From GCA-2705445 sp002705445 (GTDB taxonomy: Bacteria > Pseudomonadota > Gammaproteobacteria > Poriferisulfidales > GCA-002705445), in the NCBI GenBank assembly GCA_045561235.1, contig JBJKYB010000002.1, positions 868,001 to 932,000 of the forward strand: a stretch of 64,000 bases of DNA. The letters are read 5' to 3'. The notes under the pieces are model-generated. The model had not been told where the DNA came from, searched no databases, and saw only the letters and a list, made by a program, of their open reading frames with translations. Shown one piece after another: positions 1 through 8,200 of the stretch (its first letter is position 1; each line of letters opens with the position of its first letter). Position numbers and translations under genes: made by a program.

Positions 1-1
1 A

Positions 2-307
2 TACAAAGAATTAATTCAAGATGGTGAAGTTATAAGCTTGGCTACTGTATATAGGGTGCTTACTCAGTTTGAGGCTGCAAAAATAGTAATCAGACATCAT
101 TTTGATTCAGATAGTAACAGCCAGGCAGTTTTTGAACTTAATCACGGTGATCATCACGATCATATGGTTTCATTAAAAACTGGAAAAGTTGTTGAGTTTT
201 ATGATGAGATTATAGAAAATAGGCAAAAAGAATTAGCAAAAAAGTATAAATTCAAAATATTAGATCATAGCATGATCCTATACGGTGAATTCATAGACGA
301 AGAATAG
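2..307 (+). CDS. fur: Ferric uptake regulator Fur, C-terminal part
   Basis: The gene enters from the left edge, so its start and part of the winged-helix domain are missing. The visible part begins in the DNA-binding domain (LATVYRVLTQF, a Fur signature) and runs through the dimerisation domain with the metal-binding run HHDHMV and a second-site region ending ILDHSMILYGEF. Fur represses iron-uptake genes when loaded with ferrous iron. The CxxC pair that holds structural zinc in E. coli Fur is absent: the place reads MVSLKTGKVVEF, and no C-terminal cysteines follow. Pseudomonas-type Fur likewise lacks this pair, so this is a family variant rather than damage. Three very small membrane-protein genes follow on the same strand. 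Confidence 0.93.
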   Translation, partial: YKELIQDGEVISLATVYRVLTQFEAAKIVIRHHFDSDSNSQAVFELNHGDHHDHMVSLKTGKVVEFYDEIIENRQKELAKKYKFKILDHSMILYGEFIDEE

Positions 308-347
308 AAATTCTATTTTCAAATATAAATGTTACAATAATTGCTTT

Positions 348-536
348 ATGAAAAGAAAAATTGGAAAAGTAGCTCTTTTCTTAGGATCCTTATCGTTAAT
401 TTGGCTTATACTTGGTATGATTAATGTTGTTCCGTTTTTATTAGAGCTACCACAGGAAACAAGTCTTAGAGCGCATGCTTCTTTAGCAGTAATTTTCTTA
501 CTGATAGGTTCATGGGCTTTTTGGAATGAAGATTAA
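348..536 (+). CDS. Small hydrophobic membrane protein, function unknown
   Basis: A 62-residue protein with two predicted transmembrane segments, about residues 8-30 and 43-58. It has a positively charged start (MKRKIGK) and an acidic end (WNED), which suggests the N-terminus faces the cytoplasm. I do not recognise a family. It lies 40 bases after fur and 21 bases before another tiny membrane gene, so the three peptides at 348-853 probably form one transcript. Coding is supported by the consistent hydrophobic pattern and compact spacing, not by homology. Confidence 0.55.
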   Translation: MKRKIGKVALFLGSLSLIWLILGMINVVPFLLELPQETSLRAHASLAVIFLLIGSWAFWNED

Positions 537-557
537 TAATTTAAAGAGGTTTTTATT

Positions 558-734
558 ATGATGAAAATATCGGATATATGTATTTTACTTTCAGTTGCGG
601 TTGCATTTATAACCACTGCTTTTCTTTGGTTTCAAGGCGTTGATACAAAGCAAGAGGCATTATTCACTGCAACTTGGATTCCATCAATTTTAGCTTTTGC
701 TATTTATTTTAAAATAATTGCTAGAAAAAATTAA
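558..734 (+). CDS. Small membrane protein, function unknown
   Basis: A 58-residue reading frame that begins with two consecutive ATG codons behind a good ribosome binding site (AAAGAGG, 543-549). Two hydrophobic stretches (about residues 6-24 and 38-54) flank a short polar loop containing GVDTKQEALFTATW. No family recognised. It ends two bases before the next tiny gene starts, which supports co-translation. Coding status rests on the Shine-Dalgarno sequence, spacing and hydrophobic pattern. Confidence 0.5.
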   Translation: MMKISDICILLSVAVAFITTAFLWFQGVDTKQEALFTATWIPSILAFAIYFKIIARKN

Positions 735-736
735 TT

Positions 737-853
737 ATGGATGATCCTATAATATTCTTTACCGGGTTATTTTGCTTTGCATTAGCCATTGCTGGAGCTA
801 TTATGACTGTAATAGAATTTAAACGTTTAAATAAAGAAGATAAAAAAGAATAA
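737..853 (+). CDS. Single-pass membrane peptide, function unknown
   Basis: A 38-residue peptide with one transmembrane segment (about residues 5-26) followed by a strongly charged tail (EFKRLNKEDKKE). It starts two bases after the stop codon of the preceding peptide gene. It is the last of three small membrane genes after fur and faces recN, which converges from the other strand 18 bases further on. The size is close to the limit of what can be called from sequence alone. Confidence 0.4.
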   Translation: MDDPIIFFTGLFCFALAIAGAIMTVIEFKRLNKEDKKE

Positions 854-871
854 AGTTTAAAAAAAGTTTTT

Positions 872-2521
872 TTAGTCGATAAGTTCTTTAGCGAATTGTA
901 TAGTTTTATCAGTTAATTTAATACCGCCAATCATTCTGGCTAATTCGTTTACTTTCATATCACTATCTAAGTAGGTAAGTTTTGTTGAAGATAAATTTTT
1001 ATCTTTAGACACAAGATAATGGTGTTTTGATTTTGCAGCAACTTGAGCTAAATGAGTTACGCATAAGACTTGAGTACTTTCTGATAGTCTTAATAGGTGA
1101 TTTCCAAGCACTTCTGAAGTAGCCCCACCAATACCAGTATCAATTTCATCAAAAATCATGGTTTCGCAATCATTATTTGATCTTGTTTCTAGTTGAATAA
1201 CAAGACTTAATCTTGATAATTCTCCACCAGAAGCTATTTCGCTTAACGGAAGTAGTTTTGATTTTTTGTTTGTTTTTATTAAAAAAGTGACTTTATCATA
1301 TCCGTTTTTACTAATTAAAGAATTATCTGATGTAATATTAATTTTAAATTGACATTCAGACATGCCAAGTTCTTTCAACTGTGTGCTAATTTTTTTTTCT
1401 AACACCAATGCTTCTTTTTTTCTTTTATTTGATATTTCTTTTGCAATTTTATGATAATAACGAATATTTTCCTCAATTTTTTTATGTTTCTCATCAATAT
1501 TATCTCTATTAATTTTTAAATTATTAAGCATATCTTGCTTGGCATATAAAATATTTATTAGACCATTCTCACTTGTCTTATACTTTCTTGAAAGATTGTT
1601 CATGGATAATATTTTTTCATTTAGAAAAGTTAATTTCTCATTATCAATACTTATAGAATTTTCGTATTTCTCTAACATTTTAGACAAATCTCTTACTTGC
1701 TCTTGAATATTAATGTTCGTGTCAAGTATGTTATTTGTATCTCCATCAATACTCTTTATATCTTCTAGGCTTTTGTTTAGATTTGAAAGGAACGAATTAA
1801 TACCTATATTATTTTCATTTTCAATAAGATTTTTACATTCGTTAATTTTTTTTATTAAGATATCTGCATTACTTAGCATTTTATATTCTTGATATATTTT
1901 TTCATAATCATCTGGATCTAGGGCTTCTTTTTCAAGTTCATTAATTTCATATTCTAATAAAGAAACTTTCTCTTCATACTGTTCAGCTGATAAAGTTTTC
2001 TCAGAAAGTGTTTTTTTTATATTATTAATTTCTAGTAACACATTTTTTATATCTTTTTTATTATTATTTAAATTTGTAAAGTTATCTAATCGGTTTCTTT
2101 GTTCTTCACTGGAAAGTATTAGTTGATTTTCGTGTTGGCCATGTATATCAATTATTAAATTTCCTATAAATTTTGCTGTACTAGAAGTTACTGGTTTATC
2201 ATTTATATAAATCTTTGAAATATTTTTTGTATTTATTTTTCTCCTAAAAATACAACTGTTTTCGTCTAGCAGATCTTTTTCTTCAAGGGTTTGTAAAATA
2301 TTATTATTAGATAGATTAAAATGACATACTATTTCAGTATCTAAATTTTCATTTCTTGAAATTTTACTTGTTTTTTTATTGCCTAAAACAACATTTATAG
2401 CATCAATTAATATTGATTTTCCAGCACCTGTTTCTCCAGTTAAAACAGACATATTTTCATGAAAATCTATTTCTATTTCATCAATAATTGCAAAATTTTT
2501 GATATAAATGCTTGATAACAT
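872..2521 (-). CDS. recN: DNA repair protein RecN
   Basis: SMC-like ATPase that helps repair double-strand breaks by recombination in the cytoplasm. At 549 residues it matches the usual length (about 553). The N-terminus carries IYIKNFAIIDEIEIDF and the Walker A motif GETGAGKS (about residues 29-36). A long lysine/asparagine-rich coiled-coil region occupies roughly 150-370. The ABC signature SEIASGGELSRLS and Walker B MIFDEIDTGIGG lie in the last third. It is downstream of nadK on the minus strand with 7 bases between them, so they form a two-gene operon; the nadK-recN pairing is common in proteobacteria. The gene converges on the small membrane genes at 348-853. Confidence 0.97.
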   Translation of the reverse strand: MLSSIYIKNFAIIDEIEIDFHENMSVLTGETGAGKSILIDAINVVLGNKKTSKISRNENLDTEIVCHFNLSNNNILQTLEEKDLLDENSCIFRRKINTKNISKIYINDKPVTSSTAKFIGNLIIDIHGQHENQLILSSEEQRNRLDNFTNLNNNKKDIKNVLLEINNIKKTLSEKTLSAEQYEEKVSLLEYEINELEKEALDPDDYEKIYQEYKMLSNADILIKKINECKNLIENENNIGINSFLSNLNKSLEDIKSIDGDTNNILDTNINIQEQVRDLSKMLEKYENSISIDNEKLTFLNEKILSMNNLSRKYKTSENGLINILYAKQDMLNNLKINRDNIDEKHKKIEENIRYYHKIAKEISNKRKKEALVLEKKISTQLKELGMSECQFKINITSDNSLISKNGYDKVTFLIKTNKKSKLLPLSEIASGGELSRLSLVIQLETRSNNDCETMIFDEIDTGIGGATSEVLGNHLLRLSESTQVLCVTHLAQVAAKSKHHYLVSKDKNLSSTKLTYLDSDMKVNELARMIGGIKLTDKTIQFAKELID

Positions 2522-2528
2522 AAATAGC

Positions 2529-3398
2529 TTAAGGTTTATATCCCCATCCTAATTTTTCCCTTAAAATGGAAAGGAAATCTATACCTGGAGGTTGTATTAA
2601 TTTTAAAGAAATTTCGCCCTTGCTAATTTTTATTATATCGTTAGCTTGAATAGGAACATTAATTTGCCCATCAAATGTGACACTTGCATTCATGTTTGAT
2701 TTTTCGGAAAGTTTAATTTCAATTATACTATTCATGTCAATTACAAAAGGTCTATTACTTAATAAATGTGGGCAAATGGGAACTATAACTAATGCATCCA
2801 TAGTTGGTTCCAAAATTGGCCCTCCACTAGATAAGGAATAAGCTGTAGATCCAGTTGGGGTTGATATGACTAAGCCATCAGCATTTACTGTATATAAATT
2901 CTTGCCATTTAACGTTGTATCCATTTCAATCATTCTAACCGCATCTTTGCTATGAATAACAACGTCATTGAATGATATATTTTTTGAAATTTCATTTCCG
3001 TCTCTTATCACTGACCCTGTTAAGGAGATTCTTTCATCAACGGAATATTCATCAGAAAAAATACTGTTTAAATTTTCTTCTATATGATTAGGAGATATAT
3101 CTACTAAAAAACCTAATCTTCCCCTATTGATTCCACAAATAGGTATATTTGCTTTTGATAATTCTTGTGCAGAACGTAATAGTGTTCCATCACCACCTAT
3201 AATAAAAGCTATGTCACAATTATTTTTTATATCTTCAATTGACGAATAATTATTTTTTTTTAGTAAAATGCTTGAATTTTCATCAAAAAAATACTGAATT
3301 TTTTTCTTGTCTAGATATTTTATTACAGTGTCTAGGCTATCTTTAACGCTTTCATCATCTTTTTTTGAAATAATCGCAATTTTTTTAAATATTGACAT
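2529..3398 (-). CDS. nadK: NAD kinase
   Basis: Phosphorylates NAD to NADP using ATP; cytoplasmic. The 289-residue length is typical (E. coli 292). The GGDGT motif (IIGGDGTLLRSA, about residues 67-78) and the glycine-rich TGSTAYSLSSGGP (about 180-192) are both intact and form the nucleotide site. A strong ribosome binding site, AGGGGG, lies just before the ATG on the minus strand. It leads the nadK-recN operon and is divergent from hrcA across a 95-base, almost pure AT spacer that must hold promoters for both directions. Confidence 0.97.
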   Translation of the reverse strand: MSIFKKIAIISKKDDESVKDSLDTVIKYLDKKKIQYFFDENSSILLKKNNYSSIEDIKNNCDIAFIIGGDGTLLRSAQELSKANIPICGINRGRLGFLVDISPNHIEENLNSIFSDEYSVDERISLTGSVIRDGNEISKNISFNDVVIHSKDAVRMIEMDTTLNGKNLYTVNADGLVISTPTGSTAYSLSSGGPILEPTMDALVIVPICPHLLSNRPFVIDMNSIIEIKLSEKSNMNASVTFDGQINVPIQANDIIKISKGEISLKLIQPPGIDFLSILREKLGWGYKP

Positions 3399-3493
3399 TA
3401 AGCCCCCTATTTACTTATATATATATAACATTATATGTAAATTATTATAATATATTTTATAATATTATATTATTAAAAAACTAATAATCTTAC

Positions 3494-4537
3494 ATGGAAA
3501 ACTTAAATACCAGACAAGAGTTACTATTAAAAGCGCTTATAGAAAGCTTCATTTCTGACGGCCAACCCGTTGGTTCTACAAAACTATCAAAAACCTCAGA
3601 TATAGGGATTAGTTCGGCAACAATAAGAAATGTATTTGTAGATTTAGAGGATTTAGGTTACATATATTCTCCACACAAATCTGCTGGGAGAGTACCAACA
3701 GAATTAGCTTACAGAATGTTTGTTGATAAAATGATCAAGGTTCAACCTGTTAACAATAACTTAATTAAGAAATTAAAATCAAATTTAACAAAGAATATAG
3801 AGAGAAAAAATATAATAAAAAATACAAATGAGATTTTATCAAATATCACAGGATTAGCTGGCATAATTTCTTTACCCACTCATAAAAATATTGAGCTGAA
3901 GCAAATTGATTTTTTAAAGTTAAATGATAATAAAATATTAGCTATACTAATTAATAAAAACAATGATGTTGAAAATAAAATTATTGACCTTGATAAGAAC
4001 TACACCTTATCTGAATTGCAAGAAGCTTCAAACTATTTGAATACAATAATCTCTGGTCAATCAATTCATCATATTAGAAAAATATTGCTTAATGAGCTCG
4101 AGGACATGAGAAAAGATATGAATAGTATAATGTCGTCAGCAATAACTTTTGGACAAAAGCTTTTTTTAGATACCGAGGATAGTAAAAAAAATGATGATCT
4201 TTTTGTAAGCGGGCAAACAAGATTGATGAACTGTAAAGAATTATCAGATATTGAGAAACTTAAAACCTTATTTGATGCTTTTAGTGAAAAAAATAATATT
4301 CTACATTTATTAGATAAAAGTATAGCATCAGATGGAGTAAAAATTTTTATTGGCGCCGAATCAGGATACAACGTTCTCGATGACTGCAGTGTTATAAGTG
4401 CACCTTATGAATTTGATAATGATGTTGTTGGTGTTCTTGGTGTAATTGGGCCAAAGAGAATGGCATACGATAGAGTTATTCCTATTGTTGATATTACAGC
4501 TAAATTATTAACTGAAGCCTTGAAATCCTCCGAATAA
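3494..4537 (+). CDS. hrcA: Heat-inducible transcription repressor HrcA
   Basis: HrcA represses chaperone genes by binding CIRCE operators and is released under heat stress. The 347-residue protein has the N-terminal winged helix (about 1-75: ATIRNVFVDLEDLGYIYSPH then SAGRVPTELAYRMFVD), the central dimerisation region, and the GAF-like C-terminal region with IGPKRMAYDRVIPIVD near the end. It opens the hrcA-grpE-dnaK-dnaJ cluster. I found no CIRCE inverted repeat (TTAGCACTC-N9-GAGTGCTAA) upstream of hrcA, grpE or dnaK, although sigma-32 promoters are present, so its target sites are unclear. The sigma-32 promoter for grpE overlaps its 3' end. Confidence 0.95.
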   Translation: MENLNTRQELLLKALIESFISDGQPVGSTKLSKTSDIGISSATIRNVFVDLEDLGYIYSPHKSAGRVPTELAYRMFVDKMIKVQPVNNNLIKKLKSNLTKNIERKNIIKNTNEILSNITGLAGIISLPTHKNIELKQIDFLKLNDNKILAILINKNNDVENKIIDLDKNYTLSELQEASNYLNTIISGQSIHHIRKILLNELEDMRKDMNSIMSSAITFGQKLFLDTEDSKKNDDLFVSGQTRLMNCKELSDIEKLKTLFDAFSEKNNILHLLDKSIASDGVKIFIGAESGYNVLDDCSVISAPYEFDNDVVGVLGVIGPKRMAYDRVIPIVDITAKLLTEALKSSE

Positions 4538-4546
4538 TCCACATAT
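4519..4546 (+). promoter_or_regulatory. Sigma-32 heat-shock promoter for grpE
   Basis: The -35 box CTTGAAA (4519-4525) is an exact match to the sigma-32 consensus. After a 13-base spacer comes CCACATAT (4539-4546), one mismatch from CCCCATnT. The -35 box lies inside the last codons of hrcA and the -10 box just after its stop codon. Transcription would start near 4553, about 30 bases before grpE. A near-identical arrangement precedes dnaK. Confidence 0.75.
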
Positions 4547-4582
4547 ATATATTTACTATATAATTTTTATAATTAGGACCAT

Positions 4583-5170
4583 ATGAAAAATAAAGAGAGT
4601 AAAGAAAATCAAGAAAACCAAGAGAACATAGAAAATTCTAAAAATAATGCTGAAGAGCATCATGAAAGCAATATAGAGGATAATGAAAAATCAGAATCTG
4701 TATCTGAAGCTGAAGATGCTCTCGAATCATTGACTAGGGAAAACGTAAAATTAAACGATTTGCTTTTAAGATCGAAAGCTGAAAACGATAATCTTCAAAA
4801 AAGAACTTTAAAGCAAATTCAACAAGCTCAATTATATTCAACAGAAAAACTATCATCAGAATTACTTATGATTATGGATAGTCTTGAAGCGGCAAACAAT
4901 TTATCAGAGGATCCAAATCTAAAATTAGAGAGCTTAATAGAAGGCAATAGTTTACTGCTAAAAACTACAAAAGAGGTTTTTGAAAAACTTGGAATCGAGG
5001 AAATATACCCCCTAAATGATGATTTTGATCCAGAATCCCATCAAGCTATGGCAACTAAAGAATCGGAAGCTGATGAGAATAAAGTTTTAGAGGTAATGCA
5101 AAAAGGATATAAATTAAAGTCTAAATTACTCAGACCAGCTTTAGTGATAGTTTCAAAAAAAAGTAAATAA
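4583..5170 (+). CDS. grpE: Nucleotide exchange factor GrpE
   Basis: Releases ADP from DnaK and so sets the pace of the chaperone cycle; works as a dimer in the cytoplasm. The 195-residue protein has a low-complexity, acidic N-terminus (about 1-50), a long paired helix (ENVKLNDLLLRSKAENDNLQ onward, about 50-125) and the C-terminal beta domain with the family pattern FDPESHQAMAT and VMQKGYKLKSKLLRPALVIVSK. The start has TAGGA a few bases upstream. It is in canonical position between hrcA and dnaK and has its own sigma-32 promoter. Confidence 0.96.
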   Translation: MKNKESKENQENQENIENSKNNAEEHHESNIEDNEKSESVSEAEDALESLTRENVKLNDLLLRSKAENDNLQKRTLKQIQQAQLYSTEKLSSELLMIMDSLEAANNLSEDPNLKLESLIEGNSLLLKTTKEVFEKLGIEEIYPLNDDFDPESHQAMATKESEADENKVLEVMQKGYKLKSKLLRPALVIVSKKSK

Positions 5171-5173
5171 TTT

Positions 5174-5201
5174 CTTGAATTATTCAAATCCGTCCACATA
5201 T
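5174..5201 (+). promoter_or_regulatory. Sigma-32 heat-shock promoter for dnaK
   Basis: CTTGAA (5174-5179), a 14-base spacer, and CCACATAT (5194-5201) match the sigma-32 consensus CTTGAAA / CCCCATnT with one mismatch in the -10 box. The -10 box and its flank (TCCACATATATAT) repeat the sequence at the grpE promoter. Transcription would start near 5208, about 33 bases before the dnaK ATG. Confidence 0.75.
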
Positions 5202-5240
5202 ATATGATATTAAAGATATTAACTAATTATGAGGTTGAAA

Positions 5241-7173
5241 ATGGGTAAAATTATAGGAATTGACTTAGGAACTACAAATTCATGTGTATCTGTCATGGAA
5301 GGTGATAGGCCAAAAATTATTGAAAATAGTGAAGGTGATAGAACAACACCCTCCGTTGTTGCATTTACTGACGCAGAAACATTAGTTGGACAATCAGCAA
5401 AAAGACAATCTGTAACTAATCCTGAAAAGACTGTTTACGCAATAAAGCGTTTTATTGGAAGAAAATACTCTGATAAAGAAGTTCAAAAAGATAAATCCAT
5501 CTTGCCATATAACATTGTTGAAGCAAGCAATGGAGACGTTTGGGTTCAAATTGATGATAAAAAGATGGCTTTGCCAGAAATATCTGCGAAGGTCTTAATG
5601 AAAATGAAAAAAACTGCGGAAGATTATTTAGGTACAGAGGTGACTGATGCTGTGATTACCGTGCCTGCATATTTTAACGACTCACAGAGACAAGCCACAA
5701 AAGACGCAGGAAAAATTGCCGGTCTTAACGTGCAAAGAATTATTAATGAGCCGACAGCAGCAGCTGTTGCCTATGGCCTTGATCAAAAGAAAGGAGATAA
5801 AAAGATTGCTGTTTACGATTTAGGTGGAGGTACTTTCGATGTGTCTATCATCGATATTTCAGATATAGATGGTGAAAATCAAATAGAGGTATTATCTACA
5901 AATGGTGACACTCAGCTTGGCGGAGAGGACTTTGATTCAAAATTAATTGACCATATTGTTGAAGAATTTAAGAAAGAACAAAGTTTTGATTTAAAATCTG
6001 ATCCACTTGCATTACAAAGACTTAAGGATGCTGCTGAAAAAGCAAAAATAGAACTATCAAATGGACAGCAGGCTGACATTAATATCCCATATATTACTGC
6101 TGATGCAAGCGGCCCTAAGCATTTGAATATGAAAATTACAAGGAGCACTTTTTGAGTCAATGGTTGAGGGTCTAGTCAAGAGAACTATAACTCCTTGTGA
6201 GACTGCATTAAAAGACGCTAAATTATCAAAAAACGATATTAATGATGTTTTATTGGTCGGTGGGCAAACAAGAATGCCTTTAGTTCAAAAAATCGTTAAA
6301 GATTATTTTGGAAAAGAACCTAGAAAAGATGTTAATCCAGATGAAGCTGTTGCAGCAGGAGCGGCAATTCAAGGTGGAGTTTTAGCTGGTGATGTAACTG
6401 ACGTTTTATTATTAGATGTAACTCCATTATCTTTGGGAATAGAGACTATGGGTGGAGTAATGACAAAACTTATAGAGAAAAATTCAACTATTCCAACAAA
6501 ACAAAATCAAACATTTTCTACAGCTGACGATAATCAAACTGCTGTTACTGTCCATGTGCTTCAAGGAGAAAGAGATGTTGCCTCTGGAAATAAATCATTA
6601 GGTCAATTCAATCTTTCAGATATACCTCCTGCTCCAAGAGGCATGCCGCAAATTGAAGTGACATTTGATATTGATGCAAATGGAATCTTAAACGTTTCGG
6701 CAAAAGACAAAGCTACAAATAAAGAACAATCTATAATCATCAAATCGTCTAGTGGATTATCTGAAGAAGAAATCGAAAAAATGGTTAAAGATGCTGAACT
6801 CCATGCCGAAGAAGATAAGAAATTCCAGGAATTAGTTGCGCTAAAAAATCAGGGTGATGCTTTAGTTCATGCAACAAATAAATCACTTGAAGAGCTTGGA
6901 GAAAAAGTTACAGAAGATGATCAAAAAAATATAAAAGAGAAAAATGAAGCTCTTGTAGAGGCGTTGAAAACTGAAGATAAAGACTCTATTGAGAAATGTA
7001 TAAAAGATCTTTCCGAGGCTTCGGCAAAAATGGCTGAGATGATGTATGCTGAGCAAGCTGCAAAAGCTCAAGAAAATACTGAATCTTCTGCAGACGGATC
7101 AAATGCAAACTCTGAAAATGACGCAGAAGTTGTTGATGCAGAATACAAGGAAGTTAATAACGACAAGAAATAA
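5241..7173 (+). CDS. dnaK: Chaperone DnaK (Hsp70), reading frame broken by +1 shift
   Basis: ATP-driven chaperone. I place the start at 5241 (MGKIIGIDLGTTNS) because GAGG lies 7 bases upstream; an ATG at 5229 would add four residues. The ATPase domain shows the phosphate loops GIDLGTTNSC and VYDLGGGTFDVS. The frame stops at TGA 6153-6155 after KITRSTF and resumes one base later with ESMVEGLVKRT, exactly where DnaK continues. If one T of the five at 6149-6153 is skipped, the product is about 643 residues, normal length, with intact substrate-binding domain and acidic tail. The cause is either a homopolymer error or +1 frameshifting at a prfB-like site. The operon continues to dnaJ 21 bases on. 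Confidence 0.9.
6141..6155 (+). other. Apparent +1 frameshift site inside dnaK
   Basis: Reading in frame: AGG AGC ACT TTT TGA, followed by G. AGGAG resembles a Shine-Dalgarno sequence; TTT can slip one base to TTT because a fourth T follows; TGA is the in-frame stop. The AGG codon lies three codons before the slip codon, the same register as the programmed site of prfB (AGG GGG TAT CTT TGA C). A T5 run is also a common place for a single-base sequencing error, so the element is a candidate only. Confidence 0.5.
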
Positions 7174-7194
7174 TTAACGAGCGTAACTAGCGAT

Positions 7195-8130
7195 ATGGAT
7201 TACTATGAGATTCTAGGTCTTAGTAAAGGTGCATCTGATGATGAAATTAAAAAAGCTTTTAAAAAAAAAGCTATGAAATTTCATCCTGACAGAACTGGCA
7301 ACGATAAATCTGCTGAAACAAAATTTAAGGAAGCCAAAGAAGCCTATGATGTTCTTTCGGATCCCCAAAAGAAATCTATGTATGACCAGTATGGAACTAC
7401 AGATTTCGGTGGTGGTTTCGGTGGTGGTTTTGGTGGCCGCTCTCAAGGAGGTTTTAATGCTTCCGGATTTGAAGATGTATTCGAGGATCTCTTTGGAGAT
7501 ATTTTTGGTGGTGGTCGAGCCAGAAACCCAAATCGAGCATATAAAGGTGCTGATTTAGAGTACCATCTTCAGTTAACTCTTGAAGAAGCAGCCTTTGGAA
7601 TTGAAAAAGTTGTAAAATTCAGAACAAAAAATGAAGATAAAGAAATATCAGTTTCAGTACCCGCTGGTGTTGACAACGGTGATCGCGTCCGTCTTTCTGG
7701 CAAAGGTGAGCCTGGTATTAATCAAGGGCCGCCGGGAGATCTTTTTATAAGAGTCGTTTTGGAAAAACATTCGATATTTGAAAGAGATGGTAATAATTTA
7801 TATTGCAATGTACCAATTTCTTTTGCAGAAGCTACTCTAGGCGCTGAAATTGAAATCCCAACTCTTAGTAATAATAAAGTTTCAATTGATATTCCTCCAG
7901 GCACTCAAACTGGAAAATATTTTAGATTGAGAGGAAAAGGAATAAAATCAGTTAGAGGAGGCAATATTGGAGATCTTATGTGTTCTGTTCAAATTGAAAC
8001 ACCCGTTAACTTATCTAATGAACAAAAAAATATACTATTACAGTTTGAAGAGCAGCTGAAAAATAGTAATAAAAAACATAGCCCAAAATCAGAATCCTGG
8101 ATTGACGGGTTAAAAAACTTCTTTAAATAG
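7195..8130 (+). CDS. dnaJ: Chaperone DnaJ lacking the zinc-finger domain
   Basis: Hsp40 partner that stimulates DnaK ATPase and delivers substrates. The J domain (about 1-65) carries the HPD motif (KFHPDRTG), followed by a Gly/Phe-rich region (about 70-115). The beginning of substrate domain I (YHLQLTLEEAAFGIEKVVKF) passes directly into VSVPAGVDNGDRVRLSGKGE. The block of four CxxCxGxG repeats that normally sits between these is entirely missing, so the protein is 311 residues rather than about 375. The C-terminus (SPKSESWIDGLKNFF) and FERDGNNLYCNVPISF are DnaJ-type rather than CbpA-type, as is the dnaK-dnaJ-dapB position. It is best read as true DnaJ that lost its zinc finger cleanly in frame. 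Confidence 0.92.
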   Translation: MDYYEILGLSKGASDDEIKKAFKKKAMKFHPDRTGNDKSAETKFKEAKEAYDVLSDPQKKSMYDQYGTTDFGGGFGGGFGGRSQGGFNASGFEDVFEDLFGDIFGGGRARNPNRAYKGADLEYHLQLTLEEAAFGIEKVVKFRTKNEDKEISVSVPAGVDNGDRVRLSGKGEPGINQGPPGDLFIRVVLEKHSIFERDGNNLYCNVPISFAEATLGAEIEIPTLSNNKVSIDIPPGTQTGKYFRLRGKGIKSVRGGNIGDLMCSVQIETPVNLSNEQKNILLQFEEQLKNSNKKHSPKSESWIDGLKNFFK

Positions 8131-8200
8131 AAATTTTCTTTTAGTGCTAACCAAACTCTATGTTAATATAATGTAATTTTAACATCTTAAAAAACTTACA

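Noticed and set aside
855..874. A/T-only inverted repeat between the tiny membrane gene and recN as a bidirectional terminator
   Set aside because: No G-C pairs in the stem apart from the edge; too weak to call as a terminator in DNA this AT-rich.
3411..3440. Imperfect inverted repeat TTACTTATA-N12-TATATGTAA between nadK and hrcA
   Set aside because: The spacer is almost pure AT, so such repeats arise by chance, and it does not resemble CIRCE in sequence or spacing.
8142..8150. TAGTGCTAA after dnaJ, resembling the right arm of a CIRCE element
   Set aside because: The matching left arm TTAGCACTC is absent at the required distance (8124-8132 reads AAATAGAAA).
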